Below, piece after piece: positions 22,950 through 33,530 of a DNA stretch of 64,000 nucleotides (its first letter is position 1; each line of letters opens with the position of its first letter). The notes beneath the pieces are model-generated. The model was not told the origin of the DNA, made no database searches, and saw nothing but the letters and a program-made list of their open reading frames with translations. Both the position numbers and the translations under genes were made by a program. The DNA is from Isoetes taiwanensis (Eukaryota; Streptophyta; Lycopodiopsida; Isoetales; Isoetaceae): positions 8,045,132 to 8,109,131 of the forward strand of contig JAJEKV010000011.1 in NCBI GenBank assembly GCA_021234155.1, read 5' to 3'.

Positions 22950-25949
22950 CGTCCGGGGACGGGATGTCCCACTCTCCCAACTCCGCTAGAGCCGCACTCA
23001 TGGCGTAGGGGCGGTTTGCTGTCCCTATGGCTGGCTGGAAGCACACGAAACCGCATTTGCTTTTCTATGCACTCACTGCCTCTTTTCCTTGGGCATCGCG
23101 CAAAAGGATCGCCTTTGCTTTGGAGTAGTTTGACCCCTCGCTTGTCCTTGAAGGACACTGCTTCTTCTCTGCTGTTTCCCCGGTTTCCACCATATGGGGC
23201 TCTAATTTGGACTGGGATTGCTGCCCTAGGGCTATAGCTTTCATGCCGCCTTGCCTTTATCCCGAAAATCGCTGCATACGCCCTTTATTCTGAGGTCCGA
23301 CCCACCAGCAAGCTTATAGCCTTGGACTACGCGCCCGATCGTCCTAGGGTTTATTGCTCTCACAAGCTTCCCGGATCTCCTCATTGACCCTTCAATATAG
23401 CTTTCTCGCGCATGCTTCTCCCCAACCCGGCACATCGACCTTAGTCTCATGAATTCCCTCGTATATTTCGGGTTGATTTGTTTCCCTGTTGGAGCCTATA
23501 GAACTGGCATCATCTTTGGACTTATGTTCCCTTGGGGACGTAATGGCGGCGAAGGCTTTAGCAAACTTCTGAACTTACAAGCATCCCCTTAAGCCATGTG
23601 CCTTTGCATAACCCTTCCACCAGATCCGTCGCGGCTCTCCTTTCAAGTTGGTACATTTGCAAGCGCCTTTGTCTTTATCTTTCATGCCATAAGCATTGCC
23701 GTATTCACTCATTTTGTCGAGCCATGCCTAAAGCTTCTAATCGACTGTTCTCCCACGAGCTTGTTTCGATTCAGGGCCTTCCATGCATTGCCGGTCGCGG
23801 GAATCTACCTTCTTCGGTAGTCGGAGGCCACGGTATCTCTTTGTAGATCCATCACGGGGGTGTTCCTCGCCTTCCCTCTTGGTGTTCCTTTGCCTTCCAT
23901 CATTTAGGTCCGGGGCGTTTCTTCCTCTTCCTCGGTCCGGTCGGTCAGTCCCGAACTTGAGTCCGGAAGATTTCGGTTGGAGGATCTCCTTCTCTTGCTC
24001 CTCTTCTTGTCCCTTCGGCTCGAGCTGGTGCTTGCAACAAGCGGCGTTGCCACCGAACCCACTCCCTACTTGCGGCCGGCGGCAAAGGCCTTTATACGCC
24101 TCAGTGCTGTCCTCATCTCGGGATATCTCCTCCTCTCGGGGTCATTGGGTTCCATATCTTCAAATAGGTTCCTTGCTTGGGTGGTGGTGGGGTCTGTTCT
24201 TCCCTAAGGTCTCGCAGTTGTCGTTCCCCTGCGTTTAGGCTTCTAGCTGCATACACAAGCAATTCATGGCTATATGGTTAGTTTCATTTGTTCTCTTGCA
24301 TTGTTTATGTTTGTTGGTATAATTGTGGGGCAACATTACATCAACAAAACATTTAAAGTGCAACAGAATTGTATTTATATATTATATAATATTTTAGTAC
24401 AAAAAGTCTCCGGGATCAAGAGTCTAACTAGTCTTGAAATCGCCGGTAAGACGGGTTGTCTTCAAGGAACTTCTTAACTTGGGCCGTCCCTACCGAAAGT
24501 GACCCAAGTTCTCGATGATGCTTGCCGACGAACCTCCCCTAAAGGCTCTCACCAAGTCTTCTACCCCGCGGTCGGATGTAAGGGCATGATCCGCATAATC
24601 TGCTTTGGCGCGTCGATGGGGTATGGCGAAGTCGAAGAGGTCAAGTGCCATTGCCCTCTTGACTAAAGGCGGCATAGTCGGCGTTTGTTGCTATTCGAGC
24701 ATGCACGCGAAGCACGAAGTGCAATCGGCATGAACACTCCTTCTTCTCCTGCGGGACTGAACTTGCGATTGTATTCTTGCTACTCTCCCATCAATGGCGG
24801 CGGCAAGTAGTACTGGCGACTTGTCGTTATTAATGTGGCAGAAGCTTCTAAGCTTGTTTGGCCTCCCGCTCGCGCTGCGTGCTTTCGTCGACCTCGATTT
24901 GGTCGGCTCACGTAGTCTTCAATTGTCGCGGTCGAACATACGGGGTCGATTCCTTCTCCTCTTGGGGGGTGGTGTGAAGGACTTCGGCATTAGGATGCTT
25001 CGTGGTCTTCCACGGATCCCCATCCGTTCTTGGAGGCGAGGAACTCCTCCTCTGTTGGCAGCTCCGCTCGTCCATCATTTGCACGATCTTCTTTGTAGGC
25101 TGGATATCGGAGGTCGTTTTTTCCCCTGTGGCAGGTGTCGGCCTCCCCTCACTTGAAGCGGGAAGTCCGAGGCTCCCCGGACGATGAAGTCGTCCATGTC
25201 GGTCGCCGCGGCTGGTGGAGCAATTAAGTCCAACACGGCTCCCTCTCCCCTCGCATTCGGGGAAGGTTACGGATGTCAGTGAGGAGTAGATACTCCTCCG
25301 TTGATGATGATAGGGGCTAGGCTTGTGGGATGCCTAGCCCGAGTGGGGGAACAACCCCGATGCCTCAGCGGCTCTTTCGAAGTTGATCAGCTCTGCTCTG
25401 CTTGGCCCGTTCCCGATGCGGTCGAGCTCAGGTGTATCCCTCATCGTCAGGCCCTCTTCTCCTTCTCTTGCTTCTTGTTCCTTGTTGATTGTAGAAGCAT
25501 TTGCTCTTCCCTCTTACCTGCTTTGCTATGGGGTCCACCTCCATCGGAGGAATAGAGGTTGCCCCCATTGGGTTTTCGGTGCGGTGGGATAAGAAGATGG
25601 CTAGGGCTGCGGTAAGAGAAGTACTTGGTCCTATTGGCTGTCAGGACCATGTAGTCGCGACCCTCTGCGCCTTGTTGGTTAAGTACTTGGCGATGTTGGG
25701 GACATCACCCAAGGCTGCTTGAAGGGATGGGCGGGGAACGAAGTATCCTATGCAAGGGGGGACTTGGACAAGGGAGGGTCCTACCCTAGCACGAAATTCT
25801 GCTAGCACCCTTGCCTATATCTTTGGGGTTGCATTTAGCGTAGCTTGGATGTCAATTTCTTTCCCAAAGATTTGGAAGATGTCGTTGACATCCGCCTCGG
25901 CAGCATGGGCACTGGCGTTGTACCATCGCCCGAAATCAGCAGTGGCCAT
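22950..25949 (-). pseudogene. Gypsy gag region
   Basis: The ATG at 25949 (- strand) starts MATADFGRWYNASAHAAEAD, then VNDIFQIFGKEIDIQATL. A TAG interrupts it, then ARVLAEFRARVGPSLVQVPL follows, and after a shift SLQAALGDVPNIAKYLTNKA. Farther on come DLFDFAIPHRRAKADYADHA with FRGGSSASIIENLGHF (~24670-24490) and ERRAATDLVEGLCKGTWLKG (~23650-23590). This is the capsid-type structural region by position (between the H3-like gene and protease) and composition. I see no CCHC zinc knuckle. Frame breaks are frequent. A short AT-rich block (24245-24405) within it looks foreign or intronic. Confidence 0.6.
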
Positions 25950-26245
25950 TGACCTAGCAAAGAAGGGAGTATCAAACGGATCGGGGGCCGCCGGTGGTGG
26001 AAGATCGCCCTAAGCGGTGGAAACAAATTTGCGGGGTGCTAAATGAGAAATGGGGGACTTATTTATAGAATTGGGGAAAACCCTAATTTTTGGGTGACCT
26101 AGAATTTACTGAGATTAGGCAATTCTGATCTATTAAAGGATGCAATTGCAAGTTTGAAGACTATTCCTAGGGTTTGAGCATGCTAAGAACAACTACTGAA
26201 CCTATTGTACAATTTGAAGATCATCTAGTGAAGAAATGGTACGAG

Positions 26246-26312
26246 GTCTCACACGTTGTGCCCAGCCCGATTTTGAGAATGTCAAAATCTGTCCTGGCGC
26301 GACGTGTGAGAC
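26246..26312. repeat. Conserved palindrome, copy 3
   Basis: GTCTCACACGT and ACGTGTGAGAC-type arms around a GATTTTGAGA core (one mismatch in the right core arm). It lies between the H3-like gene stop (26649) and the gag start (25949). Confidence 0.85.
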
Positions 26313-26444
26313 ATGGGTCCTAATTGGGCTAGGCTTACTCAATTTAAGTGATGTAAGGCTGTAATTCCACTAAACTCATCGAGTTAGGCAGAATTGACCC
26401 CTTATTTGGTCGATTTGGAGTTGTTTTGGGCATTTTTGGGCATG

Positions 26445-26504
26445 GTCTCACGTTTTTGGCCAGATTTTGAGAATCTCAAAATCGTCTGCTATGACGTGTG
26501 AGAC
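26445..26504. repeat. Conserved palindrome, copy 4
   Basis: Intact inner arms GATTTTGAGA and TCTCAAAATC with outer gtctcacgt and acgtgtgagac. It is about 145 bp downstream of the H3-like stop codon. Confidence 0.85.
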
Positions 26505-26648
26505 ATCGTCTCAATTTTGCTCAAAGCTCCAATTTAACTAAAACAAAAGCTAGGGATCGATATCTTAACTTATTTAGACAAGGTTTGACACTTTATTTAC
26601 ACAAAAAATCCCTTATATTAACAAAATTTTTCAGTTATTTACAAAATC

Positions 26649-28787
26649 TCAAGGGTGTTCTCCCTTGATGTGCCTGGCAAGATACATATCCTGCCTCATG
26701 AGGGTAACCCTCTTCGCGTGCACCGTGCAGGCCGTTGAATCTTCGAAGTGCTGCACTATTTTTGCTTCTGCTGCCTCCTGTAGGCACAGCAACATTTCGT
26801 CGGTTACCCACATGTCCGTGTTGTATTCTTGCATTACCTCACGAACCAAAGCGTTGCGGCGCAGGGAATCAAGAGTCAAGTAACTCTTCCGAAGTGGCGG
26901 ATCTCCTTGAGGGCTCTGTCTTCCAGCTTCTTCTTCTTGCCCCGCTTCTTACCTGGTGCTCGGGGAGGCTTGGGCCTGGGTGGTGGTGGCTTCAGATTCT
27001 GCTTTGGGGGTACTCCGCCTTCGACTGTCCTCACCCGATGCTCCTGGAAGTAGGCGTTGTATGCCTCCCACTTCTCCATATAGGAGTTGTGCTCTCTAAT
27101 CCTCTTCGATAGACCTTTACGGGGTCTATCACATATACCCTCACTTGAGATTGGCGGGGCTTTAACCTATCCCGTCCCGGAAAAGGTGGGGCTTACGCCG
27201 GTATCCGCCTCCCTCTGTTCTTGGGCTACCTGCTCTTCCTCTTCCCTCTGACCGGGGGTTTTGAAGAGCTTTCCCGTCGCGCCATGCCGCGTAGTCTTCA
27301 TCCAGAAGTCGTCGATGGTGGCGGGGTCTCTCCTCTCCGTGACCGTTGATGGCCGGGGACCTTTCGCTTCGACCTTTACCGGTTTCCTTTTGCACGCCTT
27401 CGGCTTTGGCCTTCCTCTTCTTGGACCATTTGCGTTGTGGTGGTCGTCTTCTCGACTCTTTTGTCCTCTGCTCCCGGCGGCGCTCTTTGGCTTCATACTT
27501 GTAGACGAAGCGTGCAAGGTCGGCCTCTTCCTCCGGGGTGAGTTCCCGCAGCTGCTGCTCCTCTCTTCCTTGCTCTTCCTGCAGGTGGATATCAGCTTGG
27601 GGTTGCTCCTGGCCTGTTGATTGGTCCGCCTGCTCCCGCTGCTCCTCCTGTGGGTTGGTGTCCCCCTGAGGTTGGTCCTGGGCTATTGGCTGCCCTACCT
27701 GCTCCCACTGCTCCTCCTGCGGGTCATGGAAAAAATTAGTGGCTATTAATAGCCAAATGACGATTTTTTAGGGGGTCTAGACAATTTTTGCGGCGAATCT
27801 TATGAAGGGAGATTTCTTTTAAAAAAATAAAAAATAGCCATAGTTAAAAGAAGTATTCCATTATTTGTTTAGGATTAGCCAAACTATTTTCCCCTTTTTC
27901 TTCAAATAAAAAGGGATTAGCCTTTTTTTATATTACAACAGTTATATATTAAATCATTAATAGCCAAACAAAAATTAATTCGTATTATAGATTTTTACAC
28001 ATCTCCAACTGCCATCATCAATGATAGTATTTTTTCAAACTATGAATTTCTATTACATATATCACATATGCATCTTCAAAAAGGAATTATAAGAGATGGC
28101 TAATATCCCTTTAGATGCCTGAGTTAGTTACATAACATCTAAAGGGTTAGAGATAAGTGCAATTTGATCACCATATCTAGAAAGTGTCGTTGCATTGAAT
28201 GTAGTTCAAACTATGGATATTATAAGCTTTTTTAAATTTTTTTAATATTATTGTATCTTCCTTGATTTTTTATTATTAATTACAATATATCCAAAGCTAT
28301 AGAATTTATATTTTTTGCTTTGTCCAGTTAGAAAAAAATAGCTAAGTGAAATTTTCTAGTACTTAATTCAAAAGTTTTGCCAAGTCCAAATACATAATGA
28401 TAATATTAATTTTAGCCAAATGTATCTCATAAAATACTATAAAATTTTGAAAAATAGCCAAACCATTTTATATGAAAAAATATATAGTATGCTTAATTTT
28501 TTCCCTGCTGCGGGTTGTTGTCCTCCCGGGGTTGCTCCTGCTGCTCCCCGCTTCTTCCTTCCTCTTGTGCAATCTCCTCGAGGATTTGGTGCATGACATC
28601 CGGCCGGTCGTCCTCTAAGAGCTCTGTATGGTCGCTCCGGTCCGAACCTGCTTCCTCATTTGATTTTAAGATTCGCCTTCACGGAGAAAGGCGTTCTTGA
28701 AGATTCTCCGAAGATGCGGAAGCCGGCGTATTTGGAGGATTCGCTCCCACGAGGCTTCCGAGCAGTCTGTTTTGTAGGGGCCATCAT
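26649..28787 (-). CDS. Histone H3-like protein encoded by the retrotransposon
   Basis: The ATG at 28787 (a second at 28784) opens MMAPTKQTARKPRGSE. After the Met this copies the H3 tail ARTKQTARKS, with R2 and S10 changed to P. A one-base shift near 28630 leads into an acidic Gln/Glu-rich linker with repeated QEEQ units. Then come a basic stretch (RRREQRTKESRRRPPQRKWS) and a Pro-rich block (PPPPRPKPPRAPGKKRGKKK). The C-terminus is a histone fold: alpha-N RALKEIRHF, then LLIP, RRNALVREVMQEYNTDMWVT, LQEAAEAKIVQHFEDST and VHAKRVTLMRQDMYLARHIK, with the stop placed as in H3 (TGA 26649-26651). Loop 1 has canonical H3 length, unlike most CENH3. Frame breaks near 28630, 27165 and 26875 and an AT-rich insertion (27729-28503) interrupt it. 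The assignment to H3 is firm; function is unknown. Confidence 0.85.
27729..28503. mobile_element. AT-rich non-autonomous insertion in the H3-like linker
   Basis: About 775 bp of very AT-rich sequence interrupts GC-richer Gln/Glu codons. The ends carry an 11-bp inverted repeat, ggaaaaaatta at 27729 and its complement at 28493-28503. The motif tagccaa(a) or its complement recurs at least seven times (e.g. 27756, 27878, 27965, 28412, 28457), like subterminal binding sites of DNA transposons. No open frame is present. No clear target duplication was found, so an intron-like or other origin is not excluded. Confidence 0.5.
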
Positions 28788-28972
28788 TTTACGGTTAAAT
28801 TCGATCGCTTGACTAAAGCCGGAAGATCGCCTTAGCGATCCACGGCGAAGTTCTAGGGAAGAACACGAAAAATGGGAGGGGTCTAGGTCTATTTATAGGG
28901 GCCAAATTTTAGGTCAACTTTTAACTACCTTTCTGGGTTGTCTAAAGCATCTAAAACACCTAATTAAGCAAG

Positions 28973-29040
28973 GTCTCACATGTTGTGCCCAGCCCGATTT
29001 TGAGAATCTCAAAATCTGTCTGGCAGCGACGTGTGAAGAC
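28973..29040. repeat. Conserved palindrome, copy 5
   Basis: Same composite structure with intact core arms, located about 190 bp upstream of the H3-like start codon, between it and the primer-binding site. Confidence 0.85.
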
Positions 29041-29161
29041 ATGGTGAAGCCCACTATTAAATTAACATGTAACATGCTAATTCTACTGATTCTTAGCTTA
29101 AATTTAGAATTATCAAGTTATTTTCTTGTAATTTACAACTTTTTGGTGTCAAAATTTGAAT

Positions 29162-29225
29162 GTCTCACACGTTCTTGACCCGATTTTGAGAATCTCGAAA
29201 TGCCCCGCAGCGCGGCGTGTGAGAC
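29162..29225. repeat. Conserved palindrome, copy 6
   Basis: GTCTCACACGT and CGTGTGAGAC arms around GATTTTGAGA with one mismatch in the partner arm. It is the copy nearest the primer-binding site. Confidence 0.85.
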
Positions 29226-29412
29226 CTCCTACTTTTGGATGTTGGCTCATCAATTTTTAATCTTTTTACATTTCTATTCATTTTAAGCTGTTACTAGCTT
29301 AGCATAACTACAAAAATGAGAAATTTTTTCCCATTTTTCGAGGTTTAAGGATCCTATCGGGTTAGTGCTCTTGGGAACATGGCGGTGCTTTGCTCTTGGT
29401 CTCCAAGAACAT

Positions 29413-29426
29413 AGCTCACGATACCA
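29413..29426 (-). promoter_or_regulatory. Primer-binding site, tRNA-iMet type
   Basis: On the - strand, two bases after the LTR end, the sequence reads TGGTATCGTGAGCT. The plant initiator-Met primer site is TGGTATCAGAGC. The only difference is CAG to CGTG, the same scramble seen between the repeat copies elsewhere in this window. Confidence 0.75.
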
Positions 29427-29427
29427 G

Positions 29428-31086
29428 CGTGGCGTCCCCTCCTCGTATCACGGTGCACTCACCGTATACAAGCAGGAGTCCATCCCCATACCAGCTCCAT
29501 GCTAATACGGGGCCCTCCACATGACAACTTGGCAACGTGGCGGGTTCGATTGGGAAGAGTGGAAGGGTCATTGCACCCGTCTCCCTCGGGGCCTACCTAG
29601 GCTGCGGGCGTAAACATACATGTCGATTAGCACATACATCAACATCATATGACCATCGAAGGATGGTTCTCCACATATCTGCATAGACAAAGATCAGCAC
29701 ATCACATAGGGAATCCTACCCAAGGCTCGGACTCAAAGGGATGCCCCACGGCTTAAGGTCTCGAGTTCATTGCGGTGAGAATTCATGGCAATGGATTTGG
29801 GCGGCATATGAACATGGCTTAGGGTTGTCCACTCCATCCGCCCCTCTGTGCACACTTTGCGAGTGGTGCGAAAAGTGTCCGGGACCGAGCCATGGGATGC
29901 ATAGCCAAAGGGGCTACTCACGGGTTCATCCTCCCGGTTCGATGGGGGGGTAGGGATCCTCCTCGAGGAGATCTACATCGACTCCAGGTGACTAGAGGGC
30001 CTGCGCCCGTATTCGTGAACCCGGAAAGTGAACACCACTTCACGGGTGTCGAGCCCATGCCTTGCCTTGCGCGGTAACGGTGTAAGCCATTGGACCTAGA
30101 ATGCAATGGTTCCGGTAGGCTTTACACACCGGAGGAACCGTTCAAGAGTCGGGACATGAACCTCCTTCTCGGCCGGTCTGGCCCCTTCACCCACATCCCG
30201 CGGTGTGGCTCTTGTGCAGGGCGAATCTACGGTGTGCTAGAGGCTACTCTAGGAGCATCAACTACCAAGCTTTAGGTCTCTACCCCCTTCCCAATACAAG
30301 GAGTTCATAGAGATACATCATCCATATACTTCTTCGAGAGAACTAAAGAACTAGATCTAATCTACAACATAGAGTTAAAAGGTTCTTTAGTTAGAATCGC
30401 TATCTAGAGATCTAGAGGGCTGCTATGGGCAATTTAATAGGCTAAACCCTCACCGATTCAATGACTAAAATGGGGTTTAGACTATCTAATTCAACCAAAT
30501 ACCTGATCCTTGAGGGGCTCCTCATTTTGAGCTCGACCATCCTGGTTTGGCCGCTCGAATCAAGAGAAACTAAGGATGCAATTCTCCCAGGCAGAGTCTG
30601 GGAGGCGGTTTTGGCTGTTGAGGCAGCCAAAACAGAGTTCTAAAGCCCTAAAATTGAAAATTGGGCAAGTTAGGGTTTCCTACCCTATATAGACAAGGGG
30701 GTTGGCTAGGGTTTCCAATTATCCCCTTTTGGCATGTGGGATAATTGGAAATGGGCCCACTTTGCCTTTTAAGGGCTAGGTGGCCAAATGTGCACATGAA
30801 ATGTGTGCCCACATTAATAATACATTGGAAAATGTGCACATTAATTGCACCTAAGGGTGTGGCCCACTTGGCATGAAGTGTCCACTTGGAAATGTGTGCC
30901 CACATTAATGTGTACATTGGAAAATGTGCACATTAATAGGTGCACATATTTCTGGCAAGTTGCCCCTTAGGGCTACCCACTGGTTCTGCAGCTAAGCGTA
31001 CCGCGTCGTCGGTAGGCGTTAATGCGGCGTGACAGCGATGCGGTATCGATCCACCGGGGCGGTATCTTTGTCTTTGGAAACGTACA
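29428..31086 (-). repeat. 5' LTR of the full-length gypsy element
   Basis: This 1.66-kb LTR matches the 3' LTR pieces at 16949-19942 and the 11538-13217 LTR. Its outer end reads tgtacgtttcc on the - strand and abuts the CTATA duplication. The outer ~60 bp differ from the other LTRs: a block ggggcggtatctttgtctt lies in the opposite orientation relative to the copy at 11568-11588. U3, TATA and a GA-rich downstream part follow in normal order. Confidence 0.85.
30683..30692 (-). promoter_or_regulatory. LTR core promoter TATA box
   Basis: On the - strand the LTR reads ctatataggg, followed about 15 bp later by aaaccctaac. The equivalent position in the other LTRs is TATA-like as well (11929, 18049). 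It would drive the genomic RNA of the element. Confidence 0.5.
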
Positions 31087-31091
31087 CTATA
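31087..31091. other. Target site duplication CTATA (right)
   Basis: Matches 16944-16948 and directly follows the outer LTR terminus (taca, ending at 31086). Confidence 0.8.
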
Positions 31092-33480
31092 AAAACAAAA
31101 AAAGGGTTGGCATGGGTAGATTGGTTTATTTGACCATCTTCCGTTGTATTTAACACATTGAATCACTCTTTGGCAAACCACTAGTGTTCTTATCATCATG
31201 TTTGGTGCACTAAGTTGCAACAAAACTTAAAATTTGGTGCACGTCATAGTTGGGCCGACCCACTGACCTAGCCGCCGCCCTCACTGAGCCTAGGTTTGAG
31301 AAGCAGAAACCTAGGTGGGATTTTTTAGCCCGACCCTACCAGGCCTATTTTGCCAAAATTCAAGCCTAACACTCAATGATAGAAGACAATAAATCATACT
31401 CAATTTATAATACAAGAAATTTATCGCGGCGGCCAAGGCCGCCGCGAACATTTCTCTTTATCGAGTTTGTGCTAGTTGAAAATGATATGAACGTCCAACT
31501 TGCTGTCCATTCGTCACTTGCTGTTCATTCGAAACTATTGTCAAGAAGGTGTCGAATGCGTGCAAAACTTAATATTTAAAACATGAATAGGGAACTTCGG
31601 CGTACAATGAAACAACAATATAATATCACATACCTATACTGCTTCAACATATCAACATTGTCAACATGCTGTCTAGTTTAGTTATGTTGTCAAACCTGAA
31701 TTTTTCAATGAATTGGTTCAAACACTAGTACATCATATGATGAGAAGTGTCTATTAAATATGCACCATATACTGTGCTTTCTAGCACACTATACACAAAT
31801 GATTTTCCTTATGCCAGACCGAACAAAAATCATCCTCATGCTAGGTTTGCTAATATGCACCGCTACATTATTTAGACAATTACTCGATCTTCTTGTCTTA
31901 AATATATGTATGGGGCAAAAAGTTATTTATTAATCCGTAGCAACAATCAGAATTAGATCTTTTGGAGCACGGTATTATATTTGTTCTTATGTTGATCAAT
32001 CATATACTTTGTGCAATATACTCCAATTACTCAAGTTGAATGGTACATGAGCATTCACAACATACACATGCTGCAATACATGAGCTTAGTTTATGGACCC
32101 AGCTGGTGAAGCTTAGTTTATTAACAAAAAAAAAACACAGGCGCCAAATCCGTATATGCCATCTTTTCCTCTTTGCAATGCATCTAGCCACATCTTATAT
32201 TAGATCTCGCCATAAAACAATGGCCAACACCAATTCGGCCATGCCAGATATGGACAACTATTTTTGCATCACTTTGTCCAAAATGCCATTAGAGTAGAAC
32301 ATCTTAGCATATGTACAATCCTACGTGTCGATTTCTCCATTAGAGGAAATTTGAGATCTCATTTCATCCCCATAAGAATCCTCCAATGGAATGGCTACCC
32401 TCTATTAACTGCAATTAATGCAGCACCAACAACTTCATTGCTGTCGTTTTCCCCCCATAACTTTTGATCCACTTGTCAAAATGTTGCGGCGTTTGTTGCA
32501 TTAGATGCGGAATGAAAAGATCTTTCCAATGATATATGGTTATGATGTATTTCAATATGGTCATATGCGTTAACCTTAAAAAAATATGATTTTTTGCTTA
32601 TTTCTTATATATTTGTATCGTAAAAGATATATGAATGGGTTATCACTAGATAGATCTTGTGAAGACGAATCCATTGCTACAAAAAGTTTTTGAATCGGAG
32701 TTCTGGATCAAAAGTTATAATGAAAAAATGATACTACAGAAGTTAGTTGCAGTACGCATTAATTCACAGCTGCCACATAATACTGGAATGAGATATACTG
32801 GAGCTCTTCTCTTATTGGACAGTTTAAAAAGCTGACATGGCATTTTAAGCATCCCTTAATGGGACAAAATGTGATCTCATTTTTCCTCTAATGATTTGCT
32901 CTGGTGTCGATAGGTTTTAAGAGTTATAGCATCTGTAAGTTAGGGCCTGGTAGGTAGGGTGCGACTCTTCTTTCTTCCATCAGCTCTTTTCGTGTGAAGT
33001 ATTGCAGTCCCCAGTAGCCCTGACCGGATTTTTCCTTTTCAATTTTTCGCCGGATTTGTTGCTCTTTAATCTTCCCTATGGCCGAATCAACCATGTCTGG
33101 AGATTTGATTTGATCTAAACTTCGTCAAATTTTGTCCTCTGCGTCCTCCAGCTTCTACTCTTCTCCTCTTAGGGTTGTATGTAATGGGAATCAGGAGTCA
33201 TCCGGCTTACGGAGTTTTAGATTTGAGATTGATGCTGGGTTTAGTGTTTCCAGGGTTCAATTTGCAGGCGGAGAAAAAATAGGTCTTGTCAGCAAAGTTC
33301 GTGGGTGAAGTGTTTCTAAAAACTTGAAGATCTCGAATCCCAGTGTATCAGGCGAGGATGTTGGAATTGTGGCTTTGAACGCGAGATCTGCCCAACGGAT
33401 TTGATTCTGAGTCCTATATGCATGTATGAGTAATTTTGACCTAACTATGGAGTTTCCTCGAGTTAGGAATAGCACGGAAG
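31092..33480. other. AT-rich intergenic sequence
   Basis: No gene is supported. It holds a perfect GC-rich palindrome at 31425-31446 and otherwise short chance frames on both strands. Confidence 0.6.
31425..31446. repeat. Perfect GC-rich palindrome
   Basis: Arms cgcggcggcc and ggccgccgcg separated by AA, embedded in AT-rich sequence; it may be a hairpin end of a small transposon or a terminator-like structure. Confidence 0.8.
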
Positions 33481-33530
33481 AGGAATTTCTGATGATTCTA
33501 TGATATAGGCCACAGGGAGGGGAAAGCTTA

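Larger units (their letters stand above)
16949..31086 (-). mobile_element. Full-length ~14.1-kb Ty3/gypsy chromovirus carrying an H3-like gene
   Basis: Read on the - strand, the order is 5' LTR (31086-29428), tRNA-iMet-type PBS, leader with two palindromes, H3-like gene (28787-26649), two more palindromes, gag (from 25949), protease/RT/RNase H/integrase (22709-19943), integrase C-terminus with chromodomain, PPT and 3' LTR ending at 16949. Both ends are flanked by CTATA. The integrase C-terminus to LTR start (18440-19942) and the LTR middle (17823-18439) each lie flipped in place on the + strand. The RT-RNase H-IN order and the chromodomain place it among chromoviruses. Many frame breaks are present, some possibly consensus errors. 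The large size comes from the long LTRs (~1.65 kb) and the extra gene. Confidence 0.85.

Noticed and set aside
26649-26879. H3-like fold as a CENH3 gene of the host
   Set aside because: It lies inside a retrotransposon with intact boundaries, loop 1 has ordinary H3 length, and the tail is TKQTARK-like; a host centromeric gene is not supported.
33004-33094. Short - strand frame starting MVDSAIGKIKEQQIRRK
   Set aside because: Too short and without context; no match to a known family.
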